From assembly GCA_017881265.1 (NCBI GenBank), contig JADGRA010000066.1, positions 106,586-170,585 of the forward strand: a stretch of 64,000 bases of DNA. Reading direction: 5' to 3'. How positions within the stretch are numbered: the stretch's first letter is position 1; every line of letters starts with the position of its first letter. Made by a program: the position numbers and the translations under genes. Origin of the DNA: Myxococcaceae bacterium (GTDB taxonomy: Bacteria > Myxococcota > Myxococcia > Myxococcales > Myxococcaceae). Below, in pieces: positions 1-10,827 of this stretch. The notes beneath the pieces are model-generated. The model was not told the DNA's origin and did not search any database. It saw only the letters and a list, made by a program, of their open reading frames with translations.

Positions 1-2
1 TG

Positions 3-1490
<1,488 letters not shown>

Positions 1491-1696
1491 TAGAGGCGAG
1501 CACAGCATTTCTGGCGTGGGGCCGACCAAGGGATGAGGGCGTGGCCGAGCTGAATCGCCTCGTCGGATATCTACGCGGAGGCCCGGCGCCGCCGTTCGGC
1601 AGCACCGCGGTCGAGTGAGCTGGCCAGCGCAGCCGTCCAACGCCCGGTGGCGTAGCTCGCGCTCCTCGCCTGCGCGTCGACCCGGACTGCAGAGAG

Positions 1697-1719
1697 GGCC
1701 GCACGCGCGTGCCCGGGCC
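1697..1719 (-). terminator. GC-rich hairpin after the B3-like hydrolase gene
   Basis: The 12-base perfect palindrome gcacgcgcgtgc (1701-1712) is flanked by ggcc on both sides and touches the TAG stop of the minus-strand gene. It could end that transcript between two convergent genes. No U-tract is seen. Confidence 0.35.
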
Positions 1720-2588
1720 TACTCCTTCGCCGCCGCAGCCTTCTGCGCGGCGAGCTTGCCTTGGAAGTCGCGCTCGCTCTCCTCGACCAGCTTGCGGTAG
1801 CCGGCCGGGTCGACGAAGGGGTCCTTCGCGCCCGCGCGCGCCCGGGTGAGCTTCTCTTCCATGCCGAAGTAGGCGCCGTGCGCGCCGAGGAAGAGATCGC
1901 ACTCGAGCCCGCGCAGCGTGCGGAAGCCGCGGGCGAAGTCGTCGGCGATGGAGGGATAGAGGCGGTTGTCGACCAGCTCGAAGCCGGGGTCCGTGTTGAC
2001 GTTGGGACCGCCGACGATCACTGCGCGCAGCGTCCGGCCGCCCTCCTCGACGTCGAGGGTCCAGGTGGTGCAGCCGCGCGTGTGGCCGGGAGTGAGGTGC
2101 GCGACCAGCGCGGTGCCACCCAGCTTCACAACGTCGCCGTCGTGTAGCACGCGATCGACCTTGGCGGCCGGGTAGCGATGGGCGGAGTAGGCGAAGTCGG
2201 CCTTGCCGCCCGACTCGACCACCGGCACGTCGGCGTCCATCACCATGTACCGCGCGCCCGTCAGCTTGAGCAGCGCGGCGCTGCCCGCGACGTGGTCGAA
2301 GTGGGCCTGGCTGATGAGGAGCACCTTCACGTCCGCAAGCTTGAAGCCAAGGGTCTCAATGCTGGCGCAGATCTGCGGCACGCTCTCTTCCAGGTTGGAG
2401 TTGATGAGGACGTGGCCCTCGGACGTGGTGACCAGCCAGCTCGCGAGCTCCTTGCTGCCGACGTAGTAGAGGTTCCCCGCCACGCGGAAGGGCGTGATGG
2501 GCGCAGTCCAGCCCGCGGGCGGGGCGGCGCGGACGAGGGCGGCGGCCAGGAGGAGGAGGCAGGCGAGCGCGCGGGCGAGCCGGGGCAT
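1719..2588 (-). CDS. Secreted subclass B3-like metallo-beta-lactamase-fold protein
   Basis: 289 aa with a Sec-type signal peptide: basic start, a leucine/alanine core at residues 7-19 and a likely cut near AALVRAAP. The zinc motif reads Q94-x-H96-x-D98-H99, followed by H169 (PGHT) and H237 (GAHG). This is the layout of subclass B3 metallo-beta-lactamases, with Gln where the first His usually stands, as in GOB-type and B3-Q enzymes. The mature protein would act outside the cytoplasm. I infer a zinc hydrolase; beta-lactam hydrolysis is possible but not provable from sequence. I chose the ATG at 2588 because it immediately precedes the signal peptide. A TATAGT at 2596-2601 lies only 7 nt upstream of it, so the message may be nearly leaderless. 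Confidence 0.82.
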   Translation of the reverse strand: MPRLARALACLLLLAAALVRAAPPAGWTAPITPFRVAGNLYYVGSKELASWLVTTSEGHVLINSNLEESVPQICASIETLGFKLADVKVLLISQAHFDHVAGSAALLKLTGARYMVMDADVPVVESGGKADFAYSAHRYPAAKVDRVLHDGDVVKLGGTALVAHLTPGHTRGCTTWTLDVEEGGRTLRAVIVGGPNVNTDPGFELVDNRLYPSIADDFARGFRTLRGLECDLFLGAHGAYFGMEEKLTRARAGAKDPFVDPAGYRKLVEESERDFQGKLAAQKAAAAKE

Positions 2589-2812
2589 GGTGGCGACTAT
2601 AGTGCGTCGGTCTTCAGGCCCGCCGCGCCGGAGCGGTGGTAGCGTCGCGTCCTCGGGTGTGGAAGGGCTTGTCGAGCAGCGGGGCGAGTGAAACGTCACG
2701 AAGCACGTCGCACGGAAACATCGTGGGTCCACGACCGGCCGAACGACGAGCCACGAGGGCTACCGAGTGAGCCACGTGGGGCGCAAGGTGCTCCCCGCCG
2801 CCCAGCAGTGAC

Positions 2813-5800
2813 ATGACGGAACAGAGCGGAAACCACGTCGATGCGCGAGGCGGGTTTTTCAGCGGCCTGCTAGACTCCCCCGCCCCCAAGCACGCCATGG
2901 CCGAAGCCGCCTCGCTCGACGTCACCCAGGTCCTGACCGGCAAGCACCTGCTGTTTGCCGGCAGCACCGGCTTCGTCGGCAAGGTGGCGCTGTCCATGCT
3001 GCTGCACCGCTACGGCCGCGTGCTGTCGCGGGTGTCGGTGGTGGTGCGGCGGGGCTCCTCTGCCTCGGCCGAGTCCCGCTTCTTCGACAAACTGCTGCCG
3101 GGGGAGCCCTTCCGCCCGTTGCGCGAGGAATTGGGGGACCGCGGCGCCGAGGCCTTCGTGCGCAGCCGCGTCCAGGTGCTGGACGGGGACGTCACCGAGG
3201 CGGCCTTCGGACTCTCCGCGGAGACGCTGGCGTCCCTGCAAGGCTCGGTGTCCACCATCCTCAACTGCGCCGGCCTGGTCTCCTTCAACCCGTCGCTGGA
3301 GGTCGGCCTCAAGGTCAACACCCACGGCGTGCAGAATGCCGTCGACCTGGCGCTGCGGCTGAACGTCCCGCTGGTGCACGTCTCGACGGCCTTCGTCGCC
3401 GGGAACCGCTCCGGCCTCGTCTTCGAGGACGAGGAGATTGTCGGCTACTTCCCCAAGCGCGGGGAGCTGGATGGACGCGACTTCTCGCTGCAGCGGGAAC
3501 TCTCCGACTGCCGGGAGGAAGTCGCCCGGCTGCGCAGCAAGGCCGAGGATGCAGCGCTGACGGCCGTCTTCCGCAAGCGGGCCATTGAACGGCTGGAAAC
3601 CGAGGGCCGCGACGCGCGCGACGAGAAGTCGGTCCGGCTGGCGGTGGCGCGCGAGCGCAAACTGTGGCTGACGCAGAAGCTGGTGGACGCCGGCATGGAC
3701 CGCGCCCGCCAGTGGGGCTGGCCCAACACCTACACCTACACCAAGTCCCTTGGGGAGCAGGTGATGGCCGGCACCCCCGGGCTGCGCTACGCGATTGTGC
3801 GGCCGAGCATAGTGGAGAGCGCGCTGCGCTACCCCTTCCCCGGCTGGAACGAGGGCTTCACCACGTCGGCGCCGCTGGCCTACGCCGGGATGAAGGGGCA
3901 GCGCAGCCTTCCCACCGGCGAGCGCACCATCCTGGACATGGTGCCGGTGGACCTGGTGGCCTCATCGCTCATCGCCATCACCGCGCACACGCTGACCACC
4001 CACAGCCGGCGCGTCTACCACCAGGCCTCGGGCGACGTGAATCCGCTGTACGCCGCCCGCTCCTCGGAGCTGGTGGGGCTGTACCGGCGCCGCTTCTTCC
4101 GCAACAAGTCCACCGGCAGCAAGGTGTGGAATGAATTGCAGAGCCGGTTGGAGCCGCGCGGGGTGAGCAAGCGCGCCTTCCAGCTGGGCAGCACGCCCCT
4201 GTTCGCGACCGGCGCCAAGTTGCTCCGCGAGGCGCTCGAGCAGGTGCAGCCTGCCTGGGGAGCCCCCCGCGTCTCGGCATTGCTCGCGCGGGCCCAGGAC
4301 CGCCTCCAGGAAGTGGAGGAGCAGGCCCGTTCGTTCTCCAGCCTGGTCGACCTCTTCCTGCCCTTCATCTGGGACAACCACTACGTCTTCCGCTGCGACA
4401 ACACGCGGTCCATCCACCGCGCCCTGTCGCCGGAGGACGCGGCCCGGCTTCCCTGGGACCCGGAAGCCATCGACTGGCGACACTACTTCCTCGAAGTTCA
4501 CCTGCCGGGCCTGGAGAAGTGGGTCTTCCCGACGCTGGACGAGGAGCGCGAGCGCCGCACCGCCATCCACGCCCACCGGGACTTGCTCGAACTTTTCGAC
4601 GCGGCCGTCCGGGCACACCGCCACCGGGTCGCCTTCCGCATGGTGGAGGGAGAACGGGAGGAGCGCTTCACCTACGGGGAGACGGCGCGCTGGGCGGCGC
4701 GGGTCGGCAGTTTCCTCGCTCGGGCCGGCGTGCACCCCGGTTCGCGGGTGCTGCTGGTCAGCGAGAACCGACCGGAGTGGGCCTTCGCCTACTTCGGCAT
4801 CCTGAAGGCGGGCGCCACCGTGGTGCCCGTCGACGCCGCCTCCACCGAGACCGAAGCGGTCAACATCGCGCGCCGGGCCGAGGCGCGCGCCGTCCTCCTC
4901 TCCGAGGCGGCCGCCCGGGACCTGCCGGGCCTGTGGAGGGCGCTTGGCGGCGCCGGGCTGTCGACGCAGGTCTTCACCCTGGCCCAGGCCATGGAGGGGG
5001 ATGACACGGCGCCGGACCGCATCGCGCCCCTGGGCAAGTCGACGTCCCCCGACGACGTCGCCTCCCTCATCTTCACCAGTGGCACCACCGGCCTGCCCAA
5101 AGGGGTGATGCTCACCCACCGGAACTTCGCCTCCCTGGTTCCGAAGCTGGCCGGCTCCTTCGACTTCGGCATCGGCGACGGGCTTCTGTCGGTGCTCCCG
5201 CTGCACCACACCTTCGAGTTCTCCGCCGGTCTGCTCATGCCGCTCAGTCGCGGGGCGGAGATTACCTACCTGGATGAACTCACCACCGACCGGTTGGGCG
5301 ACGTCTTCGAGACCGGTCGCATCACGGCGATGATTGGCGTCCCGGCGCTGTGGTCACTGCTGCACCGGAAGATTACGCAGGAATTCGCCGCCAAGCCGGC
5401 CCTGGTGGAGCAGGCCCTCCGGGGGCTGATGAGCGCGCACGGCGAGCTGCGCAACCGGCGCAACGTCAACCTCGGCAAGCTCCTCTTCTGGCCCATCCAC
5501 CGACGCTTCGGCGGTCGCATCAAATTCCTGGTGAGTGGCGGCGCGGCGCTCCCGGACGAGGTGCACCAGGCCTTCCACGCGCTGGGGTTCGACCTGAGCG
5601 AAGGGTACGGGCTGACCGAGGCCTCCCCGGTGCTGACGGTGGCGACGGCGGGAAACCGGCGCATCCCGGGGACGGTGGGGAAGGCCCTGCCTGGCATCGA
5701 AATTCGCATCCACCAGCCCGACGCGGACGGGGTCGGGGAAGTCTGGGCCCGGGGCCCGAGCGTCATGGCCGGCTACTTCGGGGACCGCGAGGCCACCGAG

Positions 5801-7279
5801 GCGGCCCTGGTGGACGGCTGGCTGCGCACCGGTGACGTGGGCCAGCTCGACGACGAGGGGCGTCTCACCCTCCTCGGGCGGGCCAAGGACGTCATCATCG
5901 ACGCCAGCGGGAAGAACGTTTACCCGGACGAGCTGGAGGCCCTCTACGGCGCCCATCCCCACGTGAAGGAGCTGTCCATCGTCGGGCTGCCGGACGAGGG
6001 CGGCGCCGAGCGTGTGGCCTGTCTGTGCGTTCCGGACCCCAAGGACCGGCCGCGCGAGGAGGTGCGCGCCGAGCTCGAGGAGCACGTCCGCACCGTGTCC
6101 GCCGACCTTCCCTTCTACCGCCGCGTGAAGGTGCTGCGCTTCTGGGACGGCGAGCTTCCGCGGACTAGCACCCGCAAGGTGCGCCGGCCGGAAGTCCTCG
6201 CCGAGCTGCAGCGGCTGGAGAAGCTGGCCTCCTCCGGAGAGCGCGTCCGGGCGGCCCCGGGAGCCACCGGGTGGCTGGAGGCCCTGGTGGCCGAGGTGGT
6301 GGGACGGCCCGCCTCCGACGTCATCGCCAGCTCGCGCCTGGTGGCGGACCTCGGGTTCGACTCGCTGCTTCTCACGGAGTTGTCGGTGGCGCTGGAGACG
6401 GCCGGCGTCAATGTCCCCGAGGTGAGCGACCTCACCGGGCTGCAGACGGTGGAGGACCTGCGCCGGCTGGTGCAGAGCACCGGCCGGCGCGGGCGGGAGC
6501 CCGAGCCGGTCGCGCCGTCCGCCGACGCCGAGCGGGAGATTCCGGTCCCCGCCCCGCTGGCCAGCTTGGGCCGCACCCTTCTGTCCTTCGGACAGAAGGT
6601 TCTCTACGGCGGCGTCTTCGACGTGCAGGTCACCGGCGAGGCCTTCATCCCGCAGAATCGCAACGTCCTGGTCATCGCCAACCACACCAGCCACCTGGAC
6701 ATGGGGCTGGTGAAGACGGTGCTCGGCGAGCAGGGCCAGCGTCTGGCGGCCCTGGCGGCGCGGGACTACTTCTTCGACACGCCCCTCAAGCGGGCCTACT
6801 TCGAGAACTTCACCAACCTCATCCCGATGGACCGACACGGCAGCCTGCGCGAGTCGCTGCGCCTGGCGGGGGAGGCGCTGCACCAGGGCTACCACCTGCT
6901 CATCTTCCCGGAGGGCACCCGCTCGGTGAATGGCGTCCTTCAGGAATTCAAGCCGACGCTGGGCTATCTGGCGCTCAGCTACAACGTGGACGTCCTGCCG
7001 CTGTACATCGAGGGGACGCACGAGGCGATGCCCAAGGGGGCGATGTTCCCCAAGCGCAAGACGCTGGCCGTCCACATCGGGCCGCCGCTTCTGGTGAGCG
7101 AGCTGAAGCGCCGGACGGCCGGACTGGCGCGAAGCGACAGCTACCGCGTGGTGACGCGCATCGCCGAGCAGGCGGTGCGGGCGCTGCAGCACCACACCGT
7201 CTTCGACCTCGACGCCCACGCGGAATTGCTGGTGGCCCCGGCCCCGCGTCGCTCGAGCAGCGGGGGCAGCGAGTCGTGA
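2813..7279 (+). CDS. Multidomain fatty acyl reductase / acyl-CoA ligase / carrier / PlsC acyltransferase (ElbD-like)
   Basis: 1488 aa with four fused activities. Residues ~40-590 are an extended-SDR fatty acyl(-CoA) reductase, with nucleotide motif GSTGFVG (50-56) and catalytic Y307-x3-K311. Residues ~600-1140 are an AMP-binding acyl-CoA synthetase (SGTTGLPKG, 756-764). Residues ~1150-1225 are an acyl-carrier domain whose DLGFDS motif supplies the phosphopantetheine Ser1184. Residues ~1255-1470 are a PlsC-type acyltransferase (NHTSHLD with H1291 and D1296; FPEGTRS 1365-1371). To my knowledge this matches ElbD, the multifunctional ether-lipid enzyme of Myxococcus and Stigmatella. I infer that it activates a fatty acid, holds it on the carrier, reduces it to a fatty alcohol or aldehyde, and acylates a glycerol backbone. 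The next gene overlaps by 4 nt. The start could also be ATG 2897. Confidence 0.88.
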   Translation: MTEQSGNHVDARGGFFSGLLDSPAPKHAMAEAASLDVTQVLTGKHLLFAGSTGFVGKVALSMLLHRYGRVLSRVSVVVRRGSSASAESRFFDKLLPGEPFRPLREELGDRGAEAFVRSRVQVLDGDVTEAAFGLSAETLASLQGSVSTILNCAGLVSFNPSLEVGLKVNTHGVQNAVDLALRLNVPLVHVSTAFVAGNRSGLVFEDEEIVGYFPKRGELDGRDFSLQRELSDCREEVARLRSKAEDAALTAVFRKRAIERLETEGRDARDEKSVRLAVARERKLWLTQKLVDAGMDRARQWGWPNTYTYTKSLGEQVMAGTPGLRYAIVRPSIVESALRYPFPGWNEGFTTSAPLAYAGMKGQRSLPTGERTILDMVPVDLVASSLIAITAHTLTTHSRRVYHQASGDVNPLYAARSSELVGLYRRRFFRNKSTGSKVWNELQSRLEPRGVSKRAFQLGSTPLFATGAKLLREALEQVQPAWGAPRVSALLARAQDRLQEVEEQARSFSSLVDLFLPFIWDNHYVFRCDNTRSIHRALSPEDAARLPWDPEAIDWRHYFLEVHLPGLEKWVFPTLDEERERRTAIHAHRDLLELFDAAVRAHRHRVAFRMVEGEREERFTYGETARWAARVGSFLARAGVHPGSRVLLVSENRPEWAFAYFGILKAGATVVPVDAASTETEAVNIARRAEARAVLLSEAAARDLPGLWRALGGAGLSTQVFTLAQAMEGDDTAPDRIAPLGKSTSPDDVASLIFTSGTTGLPKGVMLTHRNFASLVPKLAGSFDFGIGDGLLSVLPLHHTFEFSAGLLMPLSRGAEITYLDELTTDRLGDVFETGRITAMIGVPALWSLLHRKITQEFAAKPALVEQALRGLMSAHGELRNRRNVNLGKLLFWPIHRRFGGRIKFLVSGGAALPDEVHQAFHALGFDLSEGYGLTEASPVLTVATAGNRRIPGTVGKALPGIEIRIHQPDADGVGEVWARGPSVMAGYFGDREATEAALVDGWLRTGDVGQLDDEGRLTLLGRAKDVIIDASGKNVYPDELEALYGAHPHVKELSIVGLPDEGGAERVACLCVPDPKDRPREEVRAELEEHVRTVSADLPFYRRVKVLRFWDGELPRTSTRKVRRPEVLAELQRLEKLASSGERVRAAPGATGWLEALVAEVVGRPASDVIASSRLVADLGFDSLLLTELSVALETAGVNVPEVSDLTGLQTVEDLRRLVQSTGRRGREPEPVAPSADAEREIPVPAPLASLGRTLLSFGQKVLYGGVFDVQVTGEAFIPQNRNVLVIANHTSHLDMGLVKTVLGEQGQRLAALAARDYFFDTPLKRAYFENFTNLIPMDRHGSLRESLRLAGEALHQGYHLLIFPEGTRSVNGVLQEFKPTLGYLALSYNVDVLPLYIEGTHEAMPKGAMFPKRKTLAVHIGPPLLVSELKRRTAGLARSDSYRVVTRIAEQAVRALQHHTVFDLDAHAELLVAPAPRRSSSGGSES

Positions 7280-8304
7280 ACGTCCTGGTCACCGGTGCCA
7301 CCGGGTTTCTCGGCACCGCGGTGGTCCTGAGGCTGGCGGAGGCCGGCCACCGGGTGCGGATGGTGGGCCGGCAGCCACCGCGGGCCGAGCTGCTGCAGCT
7401 GGGCGAGTTTCACCCCCTGGACCTGGAACAGCCCTCCGGCCTGCGTCCGGCTCTGGCCGGGATGGATGCGCTGATGCACCTGGCCGGACGCGTGTCCTTC
7501 GACCCGCGCGACGGCCGGGCCATGTACCGGCTGCACGTGGAGGGTACGCGCACCCTCCTCGAGGAGATTCGCAGCAACGGCGGCATCGGCCGGCTGGTGC
7601 TCGCCTCGACGTCGGGCACCACCGCCGTGTCGCGGACGGAGCGCACCGGCAGCGAGGAGGACACGGCGCCCCTGGACGTCATCGGGCGGTGGCCCTACTA
7701 CCTGTCCAAGGTTTACGAGGAGCGCCTCACCGTCGACTTCTGCCGCAAGCACGCCATCCCCCTGGTGGTGTGCAACCCCAGCCTCTTGCTCGGGCCGGGG
7801 GACACCCGGCTGTCCTCCACCTGGACGGTGGCGAAGTTCCTCCAGCGGGACTTGCCGGCCATGCCCAACGGCGGGATGAGCTTCGTCGACGTCCGGGATG
7901 CCGCGAGTGCCTTCGTCTCGGCCCTCACCCGCGGCGAGCTGTACGGCAAGCACCTGATGGGCGTGAATCTCACCATGGCGGAGTTCTTCCAGCGCCTGGC
8001 GCGGCTGTCCGGCGTCCCGGCGCCGCGGCTGCGGCTTCCCGCCAAGGTGAATGTCCTCGGGGCGCAGCTGCTGGAGCGCTGGGCCCGAGCGCGGGGCCAG
8101 GAACCGGCCGTGGACGCGGCGGCCGTGGAGATTGCCGAGCACTGGTTCTGGGTGGACAGCCGCAAGGCAGAACAGCACCTTGGCTTCCACGCCCGGGACC
8201 CGCACCAGACGCTGCTAGACACCGTCACCGACCTCATCGGACGGATGCCGGAGCAGTCGCGGCCAGGCACGAAGGGCCGCCTCGCCGAGCTGCGGCGGGA
8301 GTGA
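7276..8304 (+). CDS. NAD-dependent epimerase/dehydratase family (extended SDR)
   Basis: 342 aa. The N-terminal Rossmann motif TGATGFLG sits at residues 6-13. A YYLSK segment gives the catalytic Tyr-x3-Lys. The order resembles dihydroflavonol-4-reductase and 3-beta-hydroxysteroid dehydrogenase-like SDRs. The GTG start at 7276 overlaps the TGA of the fusion enzyme (GTGA), so the two are probably translated together. A second reductase behind a fatty acyl reductase fits lipid tailoring, for example reduction of a keto or aldehyde intermediate; the exact substrate is unknown. It in turn overlaps the glycosyltransferase gene by 4 nt. Confidence 0.85.
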   Translation: MNVLVTGATGFLGTAVVLRLAEAGHRVRMVGRQPPRAELLQLGEFHPLDLEQPSGLRPALAGMDALMHLAGRVSFDPRDGRAMYRLHVEGTRTLLEEIRSNGGIGRLVLASTSGTTAVSRTERTGSEEDTAPLDVIGRWPYYLSKVYEERLTVDFCRKHAIPLVVCNPSLLLGPGDTRLSSTWTVAKFLQRDLPAMPNGGMSFVDVRDAASAFVSALTRGELYGKHLMGVNLTMAEFFQRLARLSGVPAPRLRLPAKVNVLGAQLLERWARARGQEPAVDAAAVEIAEHWFWVDSRKAEQHLGFHARDPHQTLLDTVTDLIGRMPEQSRPGTKGRLAELRRE

Positions 8305-9722
8305 AGGCCCTTTTCCTCTCCCAGCCCGGACGGCTCGCCGCCGCGCTAGCGCTCGCGCTCGCCCTGGCCGCGCTGGTGGCGCCATGGACGGGGCACGTGG
8401 ACGACACCGACGCCCAGCTGTACCAGGTGGTGGCGCGCCACATGGTGGAGGACGGCCACTGGTTCGACCTGCGCTACCTGCCCGGCGTGCACCCGCAGTT
8501 TCGCGAGCACCTGCCCTTCGGGCTGTGGCCCTTCGCGGCGGTCATCCGGCTTTCCGGGGAGAGGGCGCTGGCGCCGCTGGCCGGCTTCTTCAGCGCGGGC
8601 ACACTGCTGTTGACGCTGCTTCTGGGCCGGCGCCTGGGGGGCTGGGGGATGGCCACCCTCGCCGTCCTGGTGCTGGGCACCACCGAGTCCTTCATCGTCT
8701 ATGCAGGCCGCCCGCGCCTGGACCCGCTGCTGCTGTTGCTGGTGACGGCCTCGGTGGCCACGCTGTTGGCCTGGCCGCCCACGCCCGGGCGGTGGCTATG
8801 GGGGGCGGCGTTCGCCGCCGGGGCGACGCTGGTGAAGGGGCCCTTCGGGCTGTTGCCCTTCTTCGCCGCCGGGGCGGCCGTCGCCTGGGACGTCCGAAGC
8901 CCGCGTCTTCTCCTCCGCACGGCCCTCCTCACCCTGCTGGCGGCCGTGCCGGTGGCCGCCTTCCTGCTGGCAGACAGGACGTGGGGCACCGGCACCTGGT
9001 GGCGGGGCTACCTGGGCGACCAGCTGCTGGCCTCCGCCACCGGCGGGCGCGAGGACGGGGTGGAGCCGCCCTGGTTTCCGTTGGCCACGGTTGCCGGCCG
9101 CTTCTGGCCGGGCCTTCCCCTTCTGGGCCTGGGCACGGCGCGGGCCCTGGGCTGGCCGAAGGGGCTGGACGTCCAGCGGCCCCCCACGCCCAAGGTGGCC
9201 CGGACCCTGCTGCTGTGCGTGCTACTGCTGCTGTGCGGCCTGGCCCTTCCGGAACGCAAGGTGTGGCACCACGCCCTGGTGGCGTACCCGCTGCTGGCGC
9301 TCCTGGCCGGGGCCGGCGGAGCCCCGTGGGTGCAACGCTTCCTCTCCACCGCCGGACAAAAGCGCGCGGCCGTGGCCGGGCTGGCGGTGCTGCTGGCGCT
9401 GGCGTTGGGCTTCCTCGCCGCCGGGGGCGGCGCCCGGGTGTGGAAGCCCAGCGTGGACGCCGCCGAATTTCGCGCGGACTTGGACTGCCTGTTGCCCGGC
9501 GACGCGGTGCTGGTGGTGTCCAACCCGCCACACTGGCGCATGGTGGCGGCGCTGGCCGCGGAGCGCCGGCTACAGCCCTTCGTCGAGAGGCGCCTGGGCG
9601 AGGGGGCGCCGCACGGGGCACGGCTGGCCCTGGTGGAAAGCCACCTGGTGCCCGAAGGGCCGCTGCCCGTGCCCTGGCAGAAGGCGGGCGAGGCGCGGGG
9701 CTGGGTGCTGCTGCGCCAGTAG
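8301..9722 (+). CDS. GT39/ArnT-type membrane glycosyltransferase
   Basis: 473 aa, strongly hydrophobic with roughly ten membrane segments, the first at residues ~10-27. Just after it comes the acidic loop HVDDTDAQLYQ, in the place where ArnT and PMT-type enzymes carry their catalytic Asp/Glu before an A-x-x-M helix. These enzymes move a sugar from polyprenyl phosphate to a lipid or protein on the periplasmic face. The GTG start overlaps the previous stop (GTGA), so it is the third coupled gene of the lipid operon. I infer that it decorates the lipid made by the upstream enzymes or lipid A. The sequence shows no acceptor. Confidence 0.8.
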   Translation: MKALFLSQPGRLAAALALALALAALVAPWTGHVDDTDAQLYQVVARHMVEDGHWFDLRYLPGVHPQFREHLPFGLWPFAAVIRLSGERALAPLAGFFSAGTLLLTLLLGRRLGGWGMATLAVLVLGTTESFIVYAGRPRLDPLLLLLVTASVATLLAWPPTPGRWLWGAAFAAGATLVKGPFGLLPFFAAGAAVAWDVRSPRLLLRTALLTLLAAVPVAAFLLADRTWGTGTWWRGYLGDQLLASATGGREDGVEPPWFPLATVAGRFWPGLPLLGLGTARALGWPKGLDVQRPPTPKVARTLLLCVLLLLCGLALPERKVWHHALVAYPLLALLAGAGGAPWVQRFLSTAGQKRAAVAGLAVLLALALGFLAAGGGARVWKPSVDAAEFRADLDCLLPGDAVLVVSNPPHWRMVAALAAERRLQPFVERRLGEGAPHGARLALVESHLVPEGPLPVPWQKAGEARGWVLLRQ

Positions 9723-9741
9723 GCCTGGCCCCCGGGCAGCG

Positions 9742-10827
9742 TCAGCGCGGGCGCGCCTCCCCTTCCAGCAGCCGCCGCTTGCGGGCCTGCCCCCAGCGGT
9801 AGCCGCCGACGGCGCCGTCAGCGCGGACGACGCGGTGGCAGGGCACCAGCACGGCCAGCGGGTTGTTGGCGCAGGCCTGGGCCACGGCCCGCGCCCCCCG
9901 CGGGGAGGCGACGGCGTTGGCGACGTCGCGGTAGCTGGCCGTCTTTCCCGCGGGAATGGCCTGAAGCGCCTTCCAGACGCGCAGCTGGAAGGCCGTCCCG
10001 TGCATGTCCACCGGCACGCTGGGCGGCTTCCACGGCGCGTCCACGCCTTTCACCACCGCCTGCACCCAGGCCTCCTCCGCCTTCCCGGCGGGCACCAGCG
10101 TCGCGCGCGGGTACTCCGTCCGCAGCTCAGCCAGCAGCTGCAAGTCCGAGTCGCCGAAGGCCACCCGGCAGACGCCGCGGACGGTAGTGGCCACCAGCGT
10201 GCGGCCCAGCGCGCTTCGGGCCAGGGCGTACGCAATGCGTTCCCCCGCCCCGCCCGCGCGGTAGGCAGAGGGCGTCATGCCCAGCTGGCCGCGTGTCCTG
10301 GCGTAGGCCCGGCTGGGCGCCTGGTAGCCGGCGGCGTAAATGGCGGAGCTGACGTCCGCCTCCTCGCGCAGCGCTGCCTTCAGCTGCCCAAACCGCCGGG
10401 CGTCCAGGTAGGCCTTGGGGGACAGCCCGGTGTGCCGCTTGAAGAGGCGCTGCAGGTGGCTGGGGCTGAGGGACACGGCCCGGGCCAACGCGGCCAGGGT
10501 GGGCGCGGGCTGGGCGTCGGAGGACAGAAGCGCCCGGACGCGCTCCACCACCGCCTCCGCCGGCCCCAGGGCCGCAGCCGGGTGACAGCGCCGGCAGGCC
10601 CGGTAGCCCTGCCGCTCGGCCGCCGCCGCCGAGGGGAGGAAGCGGACATTCTTCCGCAGCGGCCGGCGGGAGGGGCAGGACGGGCGGCAGTAAATGGTGG
10701 TGGTTTCCACGGCGTAGACGAAGCACCCGTCCCAGCGGCGGTCGCGCGCCACCACCGCGCGCCAGCACCCTTCTTCTTCGAGGTCCACGGGCTCCGCCAC
10801 GACGTCGACTCCAGCGTGCGCCAGCAT
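9742..10827 (-). CDS. ada: Ada: DNA repair methyltransferase and transcriptional regulator
   Basis: 361 aa, close to the 354 aa of E. coli Ada and with all its parts. The N-terminal zinc site has four cysteines (C47, C51, C78, C81); in Ada the first takes methyl groups from phosphotriesters and switches on the regulator. An AraC-type helix-turn-helix region follows (~95-185). The C-terminal O6-methylguanine methyltransferase carries PCHR with acceptor C330. The protein repairs alkylated DNA and probably activates its own regulon. Its ATG overlaps the TAA of the upstream glutathione S-transferase gene by one base (TAATG), so the two are likely co-transcribed, a plausible pairing for handling electrophilic damage. 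Confidence 0.95.
   Translation of the reverse strand: MLAHAGVDVVAEPVDLEEEGCWRAVVARDRRWDGCFVYAVETTTIYCRPSCPSRRPLRKNVRFLPSAAAAERQGYRACRRCHPAAALGPAEAVVERVRALLSSDAQPAPTLAALARAVSLSPSHLQRLFKRHTGLSPKAYLDARRFGQLKAALREEADVSSAIYAAGYQAPSRAYARTRGQLGMTPSAYRAGGAGERIAYALARSALGRTLVATTVRGVCRVAFGDSDLQLLAELRTEYPRATLVPAGKAEEAWVQAVVKGVDAPWKPPSVPVDMHGTAFQLRVWKALQAIPAGKTASYRDVANAVASPRGARAVAQACANNPLAVLVPCHRVVRADGAVGGYRWGQARKRRLLEGEARPR

Noticed and set aside
2596..2601. TATAGT -10 box in front of the B3-like gene
   Set aside because: No -35 partner; kept only as a remark in the gene entry.
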